A stretch of DNA of 64,000 nt, taken from contig OZ024825.1 of assembly GCA_964016985.1 (NCBI GenBank), forward strand, positions 28,821,893 to 28,885,892. The letters run 5' to 3'. This document shows positions 41,494-52,314 of this stretch, piece after piece. A model generated the notes under the pieces. It was not told the DNA's origin. It saw only the letters and a list, made by a program, of their open reading frames with translations, and made no database searches. Positions within the stretch are counted from its first letter, which is position 1, and the number at the start of each line of letters is the position of its first letter. The translations under genes were made by a program, and so were the position numbers. The DNA comes from Anodontia alba (lineage: Eukaryota; Mollusca; Bivalvia; Lucinida; Lucinidae).

Positions 41494-42137
41494 AGTGTGG
41501 TTGTTGTATTACAAAGCACAGGCAGATGGATGGTGGTTAAACCTTAAGTCTACTTCTGTGACCCATCTGTAGGGCACTCACAAAAGATTTCTCAGTATGA
41601 TTTCACTGAATTTGATACTAAAAACTGTTTTGACTTATAAAATGGAAATTATACTTTAGCAGTTACTGCTTGTGTCTTTCCAATTTAGAGCCAAGGTTAT
41701 GGCATACACGATCAGTCACATAGACTCAGATCAATATGCACATCTGTGCAGTCTGATTTGTGTCTACACTAGTTGTTAACATAATGGTCATATATCTTAA
41801 ACTCTGTTAACAAACAAAATAAACCCCAATTGGACTGTGGGTGCACAAGCTGATTTTGGTCTACTACAGTTATGACATAAGGTTGTTTTCTATTTAGAAG
41901 TGCTCTTTAATACTGACTTTGAATGAAATAAACTAAAGTAATATTGGCATCAATTGAAGGTCATCAAACTGATCAAAAGTAATAACACTGAAACAAAATC
42001 TAACATCAGAGAAATATTTAATCTTGGTAATTTTGTTTCAACATGACTGATAGCAAGCATAAATTTGCTAACTTAAAATTCCTCTTTTATTTCAGTTCTT
42101 GATATCCATTCTCATAGTTCAGAATATTGTTGTTTAA
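41494..42137. other. Unassigned
   Basis: No gene seen. Decayed hairpin words around 41715-41780 (CTCAGATCAATATGC, CTGTGCAGTCTGATTTG). Confidence 0.35.
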
Positions 42138-42336
42138 CCCTTCTCTTGCTGAACATGACATACCCTGTCTTAGCAAACAGTGTAGATCCAGATCAGTTGG
42201 CAGAAGCCAACTGATCTGCATCTGCACTGTTTGTCATTATATATGTGAATTTCTATCAAAAACCTGGATCAAGTAATCCGATTGGCTAGAAATTAGAAGT
42301 GGGCATGGCATCTTAATTTATTCAGCATGACAAGGG
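42138..42336 (-). mobile_element. TTAA hairpin MITE, reverse orientation
   Basis: TTAA at 42134-42137 and 42337-42340; ends CCCTTCTCTTGCTGAA and CAGCATGACAAGGG. The hairpin GCAAACAGTGTAGATCCAGA is nearer the left end, so the copy is inverted relative to 2134 and 4841. Confidence 0.75.
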
Positions 42337-42370
42337 TTAATAGTCACTTTCTGTCATAAGTTAATACATA

Positions 42371-42557
42371 GCTCCAGATAAGAGGGGATATCCCCATATT
42401 ATTTTTCTTATTTCTCCACAAAACATACGTTGTGGCTCGCATTAGAAGCCCCTTGGAAAGGGCCTTCTAATGAGTACCACAACATATGTTTCTGTGGAGA
42501 AATAAGAAAAATATATCAGTACTTTTTTGACTGAAAAAATGCCTTATCTGGGGCTGT
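42371..42557. mobile_element. Palindromic MITE, CTCCAGATAAG-ended (full copy)
   Basis: Ends GCTCCAGATAAGAGG and CCTTATCTGGGGC. Inside, TTATTTCTCCACAAAACATA, CATTAGAAGCCCCTT and their inverse meet at about 42460. The best-defined ends for this family. Confidence 0.7.
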
Positions 42558-42880
42558 GTTAATAGTTCCTGTTTGCTTGCTAGCTGTAAGAACTTAATTT
42601 AAAATCTGAAACATGCTATCAGGAAAACACACATCCATAAAATCGGATCCTTTCAGTAACATTCCATTATTCTTTGCATCCTTTTTTAATCAAGACTATT
42701 CTTTTTCCATGTCTGTTTCAAGAGGACGAATGCCTTTTGCTGCCTTTGAATTCTTCACTTTCAAAATCAACCAAATCCAAGGTAAGACCTACATCATGTC
42801 ATGCTGCTGTTTTAATGCCTGAAATAACAGGAAAACACAATAACAGTTCTTCATTACGCTATTTTGTATAACCTAAATAT
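42558..42880 (+). other. Weak candidate exon around 42719-42780
   Basis: A pyrimidine-rich stretch ending in TTTCAAG at 42720 could be an acceptor, and AAATCCAAG followed by GTAAGACC at 42781 is a good donor match. The enclosed frame reads DECLLLPLNSSLSKSTKS. No homologue recognised and no partner exon in the window, so this is speculative. Nothing else was recognised here. Confidence 0.15.
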
Positions 42881-43240
42881 TTGGATTCATGCCTATATCT
42901 CACAGCCCTTATTTTCCTATCACACTTACTTTGCATGAGGGGACACATTGCGAGACACACAGAGATAGCGGTGACTGTTATGTATATGTATTTGTAGAGC
43001 CTTGCTTTCATGGATCACCCATGCACACTTGGTGCTGCTGTCTGTCACCAAGCGCCGCCCTGTCCATTTAATACTTGACGCAGGGCATGTGGAATATAAG
43101 ATAGGCATACTAATGGTCTGAAAATTATCTTGACCCAAGCGGGATTCGAACCCATGATATCCCGCTTGAAAGTCAAGGTATGTCAGCTTTGGGATTCGAA
43201 CCCATGATGACCCGCTTGAAAGTCAAGGTATGTCAGCTTT
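42881..43240 (-). mobile_element. tRNA-derived SINE with duplicated head segment
   Basis: Minus strand has a B box (CATGGGTTCGAATCCC). Its head segment, 50 bp, occurs twice in tandem (43141-43190, 43191-43240) with few differences. The upstream body holds ACTTGGTGCTGCTGTCTG and ACCAAGCGCCGCCCTG. Left boundary uncertain. Confidence 0.55.
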
Positions 43241-43433
43241 TTTCTGTCATATATTATACCATATTTATTCAGATATAAGCCCCAAGGTGTTGCAATTCAT
43301 TATTCATTAATTGTAATTAACCATTAATTTATTTTTATGTTTTTGTTTTCAAAATTTCATAAGAATTCATAGCATTTGATCTCCTTATTCAATTAAGTGT
43401 GAACTTTTATTAACATTAATCACCTTAAATTAG
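43241..43433. other. Unassigned AT-rich spacer
   Basis: No repeat or gene recognised. Confidence 0.3.
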
Positions 43434-43725
43434 TTTTGTCTGTGTTGAGGTTTTACGGCCCAGTCAACCCAATGGGGTCATGTCGAGCGCGGTCAGTTTA
43501 CCTAACCACACGTTTACTGGGCAGGCTTTGTCCTCTAAGCGGTGCACATTCTTTCGCCAGAAACTGACAACTGCCCTTTTTGAATCAGCGGAAGGGAGAG
43601 AATGACCGTAGAAAATATTTCATGATCAATCTCCACGAAAGAATGTTGCCGACCTCGGCGGGGGTCGAACCCGCGACCTCCTGGTCTCCAGTCGGACGCG
43701 CATCCAACTGAGCCACCGAGGCCGG
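43434..43725 (-). mobile_element. RUDI-like tRNA SINE (full copy)
   Basis: Target duplication CCTTAAATTAG at 43423-43433 and 43726-43736. On the minus strand it begins GGCCTCGGTGGCTCAGTTGG (A box), with CGCGGGTTCGACCCCCG (B box), a central domain with TTTCGTGGAGATTGATCATG, and a conserved 3' domain (GGGTTGACTGGGCCGTAAAA) before the tail. Other copies: 48284-48598, 53692-53928, 56270-56562, 58671-58883 and 63672-63972. Confidence 0.8.
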
Positions 43726-43743
43726 CCTTAAATTAGTGAAATG

Positions 43744-43960
43744 ATTAATTAAAGACAATCATCAGCTTTAATTGAGTTAGAATCTAAGTTATGGATATAA
43801 CAAAGTTTCAAAATGGATCCCAAAAATTTATAGATTATATAAATGGTCATTTTTCTATATAAACTATACATTTTTGTTTGGATATAACACAGTTGTTTAA
43901 CTAAAACGGTTTCTGCTTCCATTAATAGTGTGATACAGAGGTTGTGGTGTAATAATATGG
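43744..43960. mobile_element. Hairpin MITE, ACAACCTC...GAGGTTGT type, partial
   Basis: TAAATGGTCATTTTTCTATA, TTTTTGTTTGGATATAACAC and GAGGTTGTGGTGTAAT match the right half of the intact copy at 62660-62906; the left end is eroded. Confidence 0.6.
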
Positions 43961-44420
43961 GTAATATATTATTTGTGTGTTTGAATTTCACTTCATGTGC
44001 TATTGTGATTGTTTCTGCTTAACACATAGATAAATAAAATAAACAAACCAAGATCTTGTGAGCAATTGTCTTATTTTCCATTAAGGTTATGGGCAACTGT
44101 CTTGTGAGCAATTGTCTTGTGAGCAACTGTCTTGTGAGCAATTGTCTTGTGAGCAAATGTCTGCACACCCATTATTCATATTGCTAAAATGACAGTATTG
44201 TCCAAATTGGGGGCAAAAAATTGGAGACAAAAATAAGATATTTTGATGGTATAAACTTGATTTTGCATGTGTTTAATAATGCATTTCTCCTAGAAAAGTA
44301 GGAGGGATGTTTAATCGATATGGGGCTCATTTTCGAACAAATACAGTATGTATTCTGTCTCATACACTTAAAACTTTAGCACTCTATAGATAAGACCATT
44401 ATTAGAGACGGTCAATTAAC
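43961..44420. repeat. Unassigned, with 15-bp repeats CTTGTGAGCAATTGT
   Basis: 44053-44162 has six copies or near-copies of CTTGTGAGCAATTGT, four in perfect tandem from 44101. It is the same style as the short-motif arms of the fold-back elements, but no inverted partner was found. The rest is unassigned. Confidence 0.55.
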
Positions 44421-44700
44421 ATACTTATACTTTTTAGGGGCAGACTTAGACCTCAAAGCAGAAATCAGTGCTTTGTTTGCAGACTTTCACCAGGAACTGC
44501 CAAGGTTCTTGAAGCAGGGGAAGGGGGAGAACATCTATGGAAGTCATTCATGTCCAATCCATCTCCACAAAAGTTATGGGGCCAAGCTGGGATTTGAACA
44601 TACAACTCCTGGATCTGCAGTCAGTTGTGCTATTGACTGCCCTGTGAAGCTTGGCCCACACATAGAAAGAACACTGCCAGAACCTTTACCCTAAAATGGT
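44421..44700 (-). repeat. Old diverged SINE
   Basis: CTTTCACCAGGAACTGCC, TCATGTCCAATCCATCTCCA and AAGCTGGGATTTGAACATAC keep the order of the RUDI-like SINE (CCAGAAACTGACAACTGCCC, ATGATCAATCTCCACGAAAG, GGTCGAACC). Strongly diverged. Confidence 0.5.
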
Positions 44701-45016
44701 CAGTAGTAAAAATCTACCAGGGGTGAGAGGGCGAGTTTGGGTAAATCAATTTTACTGATACCAAATCTTCACTCCATGTTCAAATGTTGTAAAAAATGCA
44801 AAATAATTATTCTACTTGCATAAAGGCTCCCTTGTTAGGTGAAATTTTGCAATTAAATTATTTTTTAATTTACGTTTTTGTTTATATTTTTTTTCTTAGT
44901 ATTTGACATTGCACAAATCTTTTCTAAGGGACTGATCAATCTGTATGTCCTCACCTTTTCCATTTTTATGGAATAGAAATGCCAAAGATTAGAAAAGCAT
45001 ATTTTACATCAGCATG
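44701..45016. other. Unassigned AT-rich spacer
   Basis: No gene or repeat recognised. Confidence 0.3.
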
Positions 45017-45020
45017 TTAA

Positions 45021-45222
45021 CCCTTAAAGCGCCAAGAAAAACTGCACCTGAAAATGTCGTCTGTTTATGTTGTCTGCTGAATATTCTTGCAGACTTTTCA
45101 AACCTCTTTTTGCATATAGGCAAACAGTCTGATCTAGGTCCACACTGTTTGCAAAAATGACTTTTAAAATCACAAGCAGACGACAAAGCAGACGACAATA
45201 GTTGTGACTGGCGCTTTATGGG
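45021..45222 (+). mobile_element. TTAA MITE combining CCCTTAAAG ends with the GCAAACAGT core
   Basis: TTAA at 45017-45020 and 45223-45226. Ends CCCTTAAAGCGCCAAG and CTGGCGCTTTATGGG belong to the 4212 family, but the centre has GCAAACAGTCTGATCTAGGT and CACACTGTTTGCAAAA, the core of the other TTAA family. A chimera, or evidence of common descent. Confidence 0.7.
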
Positions 45223-45226
45223 TTAA

Positions 45227-45756
45227 TGTAAGGTAAACATGGGTATTTGACAGGGCAGATATTATGGTGCTCAGGAAAAGTCACAGGTATAAAATCATGG
45301 AAAAAAGTCTTACTCCACTTCAGTGGTTTTAGAGGAGTAGTCATTTAAAAAAATCCTTACGGTTTTTAAAAAATTTAAAGTTGCCACGGCAACCAAAAAA
45401 AATGGCCACTAATTATAAAATACATAAACTGGGTAGATAATCATCAAAATGATCACAACTGCCAAATATGGTTCACATCACTTCACTTGTTATAGAGAAA
45501 ATGTGATTTAACCACTTTCCCATTATAAGTCTGTGGGCATTATTTACTTGCAAAATAATCAGAAAAGCATTTCTGTGCAAACAGTGAAGAACTTCATCAA
45601 ACTGCTCCTACAGGATCTGGGTCTACACTATTTACCATTCTATCAGTAATATTTACAGACTCAATAAAATACATGTATTCTGTAAATCATGGTGCAAAGT
45701 CCAAATATATTTGATATATATAATTATGGTATAATTCTACATAAAAAAAATATAAA
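45227..45756. other. Unassigned
   Basis: No gene recognised. 45574-45640 holds a decayed hairpin core (GCAAACAGTGAAGAAC, GGGTCTACACTATTTACC). Confidence 0.35.
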
Positions 45757-46128
45757 ACAAAAGGTTTTTCACTGGTCAACTCGTACCTTAGACAACTGGT
45801 ACCTACTTTTGATCAACTTGTGCTTAAAATTTTTTAAAACACCTGACTAAAAAAAAACTACATCTGGAACTGTGCTCATTGTTTGCTTACAGTCATTGAA
45901 TACCATGTAATGACTTTAAAACTTACCAAGTCATGGGCAGATTCAGCCGATTTTTTCAGATTCAGCATTATTTTTTTCCCTCGAAAATAGATCAGACACT
46001 TCACGCAGATTCAATTTGCATGCAGTGCTTAATCATATTCTCTAGGAAAAAATAAAAAAAATATTTCAAAATGTATTCTGCTTAAACTTTTACCAAGCAT
46101 GCAAAGTGAAAAACTAACAAAATTTTAA

Positions 46129-46330
46129 CCCATTGTAGACTTAATAAATCCCCCCACACTATATATTGGAAGATTCTTAAGTAAAGCTATGAGATTTAGA
46201 TATTCTTTAGAGATAGATGCTAATCTATTTGCAAACAATGTAGACCATGATCAGATGCAGTGTTCTTTGGCATCTGATCTGGGTTTGGATTTGTCAGTTA
46301 CCCTTTTTTGGGTCTCCAGGTTACAATGGG
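46129..46330 (+). mobile_element. TTAA hairpin MITE, CCCATTG-ended type (copy 2)
   Basis: 202 bp with TTAA at 46125-46128 and 46331-46334. Ends CCCATTGTAGAC and GTTACAATGGG. The centre pairs GATCAGATGCAG with GCATCTGATC. Same family as 424-646. Confidence 0.7.
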
Positions 46331-46918
46331 TTAAACGAACCTTTGCTTTTTCATTTATTTGTTTATCAAATTTTCAACTCTCTTGGGAAGTGTTTCCTGT
46401 ATTTTACTGAACACAGCATCTGATCAGTGTCTACATTGTTTACCACTCATCTGGCGGTCTCTTATGTCATTATAATATTAAACAAGAGGACCATGATGCT
46501 CCTATATCTCTCACCTGAGCAAACAGATTTGCATACTTACTGTTGAAGATTCAGCCAAGTTCACTGCTCTAAGATTTATGTATAAATTTTATAGCCCTGC
46601 CCACCCCCTCCCCCCAACAAACAAGGCCATGTTTTTTCTTTTTAACACATCATGACTTGACTTAATCTTGAAAGAAGGTCACCAAAGGAACATTTCTGCC
46701 AAGATATTTTGAAATTGGCCCAGTGGTTTCTGACAAAAAGATTTTTAAAGTGTTTTATATCGCTATAAAGCCCTACCCACTAACGGCCATTTTTTTTTTT
46801 TTTTTTTTTTTGACGAATCATGACAGCTTGAACAAACTTGGTAGAGGGTAACCAAAGGAACATTCCTGCCAAGTTAAACTGAAATCAGTTCAGTGGTTTC
46901 TGACAAGAACATTTTTAA

Positions 46919-47533
46919 CCCTTCTCTTGCCGGAAATAAAATGAATCAGGCCTGTAAGAGGGGGTACCTTTACTTGAGAAGTCATTACCCCGTTAATTTT
47001 ACCTCGATTTTCATGAAATTTTCTCGTATATTTTGCCGATCCTAGGTGGCCATATTACCGGAGAAAGGATGGTCATGTGACTAGAAAGTCACGTGACATT
47101 CATGTGTAAACCGGGAACCGTTTAAGACACTTAAAAAAAAAAAAAAAAAAATTACAAGAGCTCAGCGCCTACTGTGTACTATTGCGAATGAAACGAGTGA
47201 CATACATAGGTTCTACTGTTATTCCTACTTCTTCCTCACTGGAATTGATTCAGGTGTTATGGGCTTTTTTCCAGAAAAGCCTGATCAATTTGTTGAAGTG
47301 AGTGCTGAAATTAATGGCAGCTTGAAATTTGGTATTCTCGGTCTTTTTTAGTGTGAGTAAAATCCAGCACCTGACTATCTAATGAAAAGTGGCGTGTTTG
47401 TATGAAAGTAGGTTCACTCCTGTATGAGAACACTTGCTCTGAATGGTTGCATGTGGTATATTGTAAGTATGACAGGCTTTTGAGTTGACAGACCCCCCCA
47501 GCGCGACTATTGTCGCGAAAGGCAAGATAAGGG
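46919..47533. mobile_element. 615-bp TTAA element in a core unit
   Basis: Flanked by TTAA (46915-46918, 47534-47537). Inverted ends CCCTTCTCTTGCC and GGCAAGATAAGGG (12 of 13 match). The split unit reads GACAAGAACATTTTTAA before and AGTTTTCTATTTAGAT after, giving a clean empty site. Contains an A-run (47134-47151) and no credible gene. piggyBac-like by target and ends. Confidence 0.75.
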
Positions 47534-48283
47534 TTAAAGTTTTCTATTTAGATCTATAGGGAAAATAAGCCTCACCCCCTAGCAGCCATGTTTTTTGACA
47601 AATCAGGATTGCTTGAACATTCTTGGTAGAGGGTTACTAAAGCATTATTGAAATCAGACAGGAGGTATTTGACAAGAAGAATTTTAGTTTTCTATAGATA
47701 TATGGAAAATAAGCCCCACCCCCCTGGGGGCCATGTTTTTTGACGTATCATGAAGGCTTGAACAATCTTGGTAGAGGGTCACCAAAGCAACATTCCAAGC
47801 CCTGTCCCCTAGCGGCCATGTTTTTTGACGAATCACAATTATTTGAACAATCTTGGTACAGGGTCACCATGGAAACATTTTTGCCAAGTTATAATGAAAT
47901 TGGTCCAGTGGTTTCTGACAAGAAGATTTTTCAAGTTTTCTATAAAGATATATAGGGAAAATAAGCTCCACCCCCTGGCAGCCATGTTTTTTGACAAATC
48001 CAAATGGCTTGAACAATCTTGGTACAGAATTACCAAAGGAATATTTCTGCAAAATTATATAGCAATTGGTCCAGTGGTTTCTGACAAGAAGATTTTTTAA
48101 GTTTTCTATATAGATATATAGGGAAAATGAGCCCCGCCCCCTGGCGGCCATGTTTTTTGACATATCCGAATGGCTTGAACAATCTTGGTAGAGAGTCACC
48201 AAAGGAACATTTCTGCAAAATTATATGGAAATCGGTCCAGTGGTTTCTGACAAGAAGATTTTTTAAGTTTTCTATATAGATAT

Positions 48284-48598
48284 ATAATGAAAATTGTTTG
48301 TGTTGAGGTTTTATGGCCCAGTCAACCCAATGGGGTCATGTCGAGCGCGGTCAGTTTACCTAACCACACGTTTACTGGGCAGGCTTAGTCCTCTAAGCGG
48401 TTAACCAGTATTGTGCACATTCTTTCGCCAGAAACTGAAAACTGCCCTTCTTGAATCAGTGGAAGGGAGAGAATGACCGTAGAACATATTTCATGATCAA
48501 TCTCCACGAAAGAATGTTGCCGACCTCGGCGGGGGTTGAACCCACGACCTCCTGGTCTCCAGCTGGACGGCGCTTCCAAATGAGCCACCGAGGCCGGC
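48284..48598 (-). mobile_element. RUDI-like tRNA SINE in a core unit
   Basis: Full-length inverted copy with tRNA-like head at the right (CGGTGGCTCATTTGG, GTGGGTTCAACCCCC) and tail at the left. It interrupts TAGATATATAGGGAAAATAA of the pearl-like core; a short ATATA duplication is likely. Confidence 0.75.
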
Positions 48599-49988
48599 AA
48601 GTATATAGGGAAAATAAGCCCCGCCCCCTGGTGGCCATGTTTTTTTGACAAATCCAAATGGCTTGAACAATCTTGGTAGAGGATCACCAAAGGAACATTT
48701 CTGCAAAATTATATTGAAATCGGTCTGGTGGTTTCTGACAAGAAGATTTTTTAAGTTTTCTATACAGATATATAAGGAAAATAAGCCCCGCCCCCTGGCG
48801 GCCTTTTTTTGATGAATCCAAATGGCTTGAACAACCTTGGTAGAGGATCACCAAAGGAATATTTCTGCAAAAGTATATGGAAATCAGTCCAGTGGTTTCT
48901 GACAAGAAGATTTTTTAAGTTTTCTATATAGATATATAGGGAAAATAAGCCCCGCCCCCTGGCGGCCATGTTTTTTGACATATCCAAATGGCTTGAACAA
49001 TCTTGGTAGAGAGTCACCAAAGGAACATTTCTGCAAAATTATATGGAAATCGGTCTGGTGGTTTCTGACAAGAAGATTTTTTAAGTTTTCTATATAGATA
49101 TATAGGGAAAATAAGCCCCACCCCCTGGCGGCCATGTTTTTTGACGAATCCAAATGGCTTGAACAACCTTGGTAGAGGATCACCAAAGGAACATTTCTGC
49201 AAAAGTATATGGAAATCGGTCCAGTGGTTTCTGACAAGAAGATTTTTTAAGTTTTCTATATAGATATATAGGGAAAATAAGCCCCGCCCCCTTGTGGCCA
49301 TGTTTTTTAACGAATCCAAATGGCTTGAACAATCTTAGTAAAGAATCATCAAAGGAACATTTCTGCAAAAGTATATGGAAATCGGTCTGGTGGTTTCTGA
49401 CAAGAAGATTTTTAAAGTTTTCTATATAGATATATAGGGAAAATAAGCCCCGTCCCCTGGTGGCCATGTTTTTTGATGAATCCAAATGGCTTGAACAACC
49501 TTTGTAGAGGATCACCAAAGGAACATTTCTGCAAAATTATATTAAAATCGGTCCAGTGGTTTCTGACAAGAAGATTTTTAAAGTTTTCTATATAGATAAT
49601 ATAGGGAAAATAAGCCCCACCCCCTGGCGGCCATGTTTTTTGACGAATCCAAATGGCTTGAACAATCTTGGTAGAGGGTCACCAAAGGAACATTTCTGCA
49701 AAATTATATGGAAATCGGCCCAGTGGTTTCTGACAAGAAGATTTTTTAAGTTTTTAGTTAAAAAATCTATTTTTAGCTCCTGTGACCTAGATATGCAATG
49801 GACCGGAACCATTTGAACAACTTTGAAAGAGGACCAACCAAGGATCATTCCTGTGAAGTTTGGTCAAATTCCAATAAGTAGTTTAGGAGGAGATGTTGTT
49901 TAAAGATTGTGGACGGACGGATGACGACGACTACGGAGGGTGAGTGATCACAATACCTCATCTAGAGCCTTCGGCTCAGGTGAGCTAA

Positions 49989-50055
49989 CAAAATAAGTGA
50001 ATCTATCTATCTATATATCTATCTATCTATCCATCTGTTAACTATCTTTTTTTTT
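49989..50055 (+). repeat. ATCT microsatellite
   Basis: A short run of ATCT/ATAT units directly after the pearl-like terminus. Confidence 0.6.
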
Positions 50056-50218
50056 TAACAAGGTACAAGTTAACCAAACTAGGTACGACTTGACTTGGGT
50101 GGTACGAGCTGACCAGTCAATGGGTATGAGTTAACCAAAAATAGGTACAAGAAGACTAAGGTACGAGATGACTAGGGTATGAGTGACCGGTAACCAAAAC
50201 AAAGTAACAATCCCAAAC

Positions 50219-50317
50219 TTCCTACCTACCTATATTTTTTTTTTTTTTCCAAACCTTAAAACACACATTTTTTTATTTGACCATATCAGTGTTTTAACTA
50301 TTTTTCGTTTAAATCTG
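50219..50317. other. Unassigned spacer
   Basis: T-rich; nothing recognised. Confidence 0.3.
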
Positions 50318-50331
50318 AAATAAGTACATAT

Positions 50332-50563
50332 TTTTTTTTTTTATTTGGGTTTTACGGCCCTTTCAAGAATATTTCACTTATATCGAGCCGATCGTTCATC
50401 GAAGGTGGGCGAAAACCGGAGAACCCAGAGAAAAACCACCTGACCATCCGTAAGCAGAACTTGGCTTTCCCACATATGACCCGAGCGAGGCTCGAACCAC
50501 AGCGGTGAGAAACCTAATGGATTAAGAGTCAACTCTTCTATCCACTAGGCTATGGGGGCCCGC
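50332..50563 (-). mobile_element. tRNA-Lys-like SINE (full copy)
   Basis: Exact 14-bp duplication AAATAAGTACATAT at 50318-50331 and 50564-50577. Minus strand: GCCTAGTGGATAGAAGAG (A box), GACTCTTAATCC (anticodon arm like tRNA-Lys CTT), GTGGTTCGAGCCTCG (B box), a body with GGGAAAGCCAAGTTCTGC, and a 3' domain with GGGCCGTAAAACCC before an A-rich tail. Confidence 0.85.
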
Positions 50564-50577
50564 AAATAAGTACATAT

Positions 50578-50621
50578 ACTTGTTTCTGTTGGAATATAGC
50601 ACCTTATTTGGAGCTCTGATC

Positions 50622-50654
<33 letters not shown>

Positions 50655-51125
50655 CTGCCTATTTAGGGCCTTCACACCAGACCTGGTGTACTCCAGATAA
50701 GACAAATTTTATTTTGGTTTGTTTCATATTTTTTTCTCATACAAAAAAAAAAAACAAACAAAAAAAAAATTGATTTACTTTCTTTAGAACTTACATTTTA
50801 TGTGCATGCTGTGGGTACTCATTAGACTTGCCTCAGCAGTATAATTCTATTCATTTGGAGCTTATCTGGACATCGCCCACTTATCTGGGAGCTACCAATC
50901 ACCTAGCTTCTGTCCTGATATGAAGTTCCATTTTTAACTAATCCCTTTGTCTATTTGGGTACCATAAAACTTTCAATACCCTTCCATTTTATGACCAAAT
51001 AACTTCCTGTAATACCTTGACAAGATAAACAGACTATTAAATTTAACAAAATCACAACAGTGAATGTTTTCTACACAAAATCTATATTTTCAGTTATTTC
51101 ATTTGTATCTCTTTTCAGAATCAAT
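50578..51125. repeat. TTA run and a decayed palindromic MITE
   Basis: A TTA run at 50624-50654. 50688-50905 has CTCCAGATAAGACAA, GGGTACTCATTAGACTTGCC and GAGCTTATCTGGACATC, a degraded copy of the 42371 family. The rest is unassigned. Confidence 0.5.
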
Positions 51126-51385
51126 ATTCAATTATAAGGATAAATGGCATTTCATCTAAAAGACATTTTATTTAAATGACATTTCCTCTAATGGATAATT
51201 CCAAATGGCATTTCATTGAATATGATATTTTTTCTAAAATTTATCTTAGAGAGTCTAAAAAATTCATTTAAAATTAGTCTTTGTTTATTTTCAAGATTAA
51301 CCTTCAATCTGCTAAATCGGGGCATTTACCCATCCGGACATTTACCAATTCGACATTTAAACACCCAGGCATTTACCCACCCCTC
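51126..51385. repeat. Two short-motif clusters (GGCATTTCATCTAAAAGA; GGCATTTACCCATCCGG)
   Basis: 51143-51240 iterates GACATTTTATTTAAAT-like words and 51311-51383 iterates GGACATTTACCAATTC-like words. Both look like arms of fold-back elements; inverted partners not found. Confidence 0.4.
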
Positions 51386-51875
51386 TTAACCTAAAAGAAA
51401 GTATTAATAAAAAAATTGCCAGCCCCAAAATATGGTTAATGCAAAAGGTATGTTTCGGAAGTGACCTTTCATTAGTCATATACATTGTACCATTTTTCAT
51501 TCATCTATTTCTTTTATATTGGTAAAATGACTTTGTATCTTTTCGATAGTTTAAGATGAAAATGACTTTATATCGAAGATGAAAGCTGAAAATGACTTGG
51601 ATCATGACAAAACACTGTGGGACCAGTGAAGACTGAGATCAGTCAGTGCATCTGCACAGTCTGATCAATCTTTGCTGATTGTGCCTTCTACAGTCTTAGG
51701 GCTATCCAAAGAGGGATAAAAGAGAACCCTTGCTATATAGGATGGATGTACAGACTGATGTGAGTCTTTGCGAGTCAGAGAGATCTTAGGTTTGTGTGCT
51801 GGTTGAAATCATAAATAGCAACTTGCATTTTTCTGTATCATCTTAAAATTATACTAATTACCAAAACATATATAA
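51386..51875. other. Unassigned
   Basis: No gene recognised. A weak hairpin is near 51615-51680 (GATCAGTCAGTGC, GCACAGTCTGATC). Confidence 0.35.
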
Positions 51876-52280
51876 ACAAGAGCTCCGCAAACTGAGCCTT
51901 ATACGCCTGTTTGATTGTGTTGGGGTTTAACGACACGTCAACCCTTGAGGGTCATTTTGTGTCGTCTCCCAGAGAAAGGGAGAAAAGAGATAGAAGAGAG
52001 AGTAGAGGAGATGAAAGAGAGGGACAGGGAAGAAAGAGGAACAGGAAAGAAAGTGAAGAAACAGAAGAAATAAAAACATTCCCCCTCTACCCTTACCCAC
52101 TACAAGGATAGCAGGCCTTGCCCAACTGTAAGCCAATATCAGTTGGACGCCCCAGTGATGTAAGATACACAGCACCTTCGCACCACCCAACCACCCCCTA
52201 TCTTATACGCCTGTGGCAGGTAATAAGATGTAACACCTGTATAATTCAGTGCTCAGGACGTAAACCTTAAGTGGAATTGG

Positions 52281-52314
<34 letters not shown>

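Larger units (their letters stand above)
46480..49988 (+). mobile_element. Pearl-like Helentron element with two insertions
   Basis: Start AACAAGAGGACCATGATG with TCTCACCTGAGC inside, about 13 core units, end-specific region, GGACGGACGGATGACG and terminal GGCTCAGGTGAGCTAA. Interrupted by a TTAA element (46919-47533) and a SINE (48284-48598). After these are removed the core reads continuously. Confidence 0.8.
45757..50218. mobile_element. Fold-back pair with iterated GGTACGAGTTGACC arms
   Basis: Left arm 45757-45840: GGTCAACTCGTACCTTAGAC, AACTGGTACCTAC, TTTTGATCAACTTG. Right arm 50050-50218 is inverted and longer (GGTACGAGATGACTAGGG, GGTACAAGAAGACTAAGG), and the two read in register. Between them lie a CCCATTG MITE, a pearl-like element and its insertions. 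Ends and target duplication not resolved. Confidence 0.55.

Noticed and set aside
43600..43725. Genuine tRNA genes at the SINE heads (also 22085, 48520, 50490, 63890)
   Set aside because: A and B boxes are present, but stems and anticodon loops are degenerate, and each is joined to a SINE body, most with target duplications.
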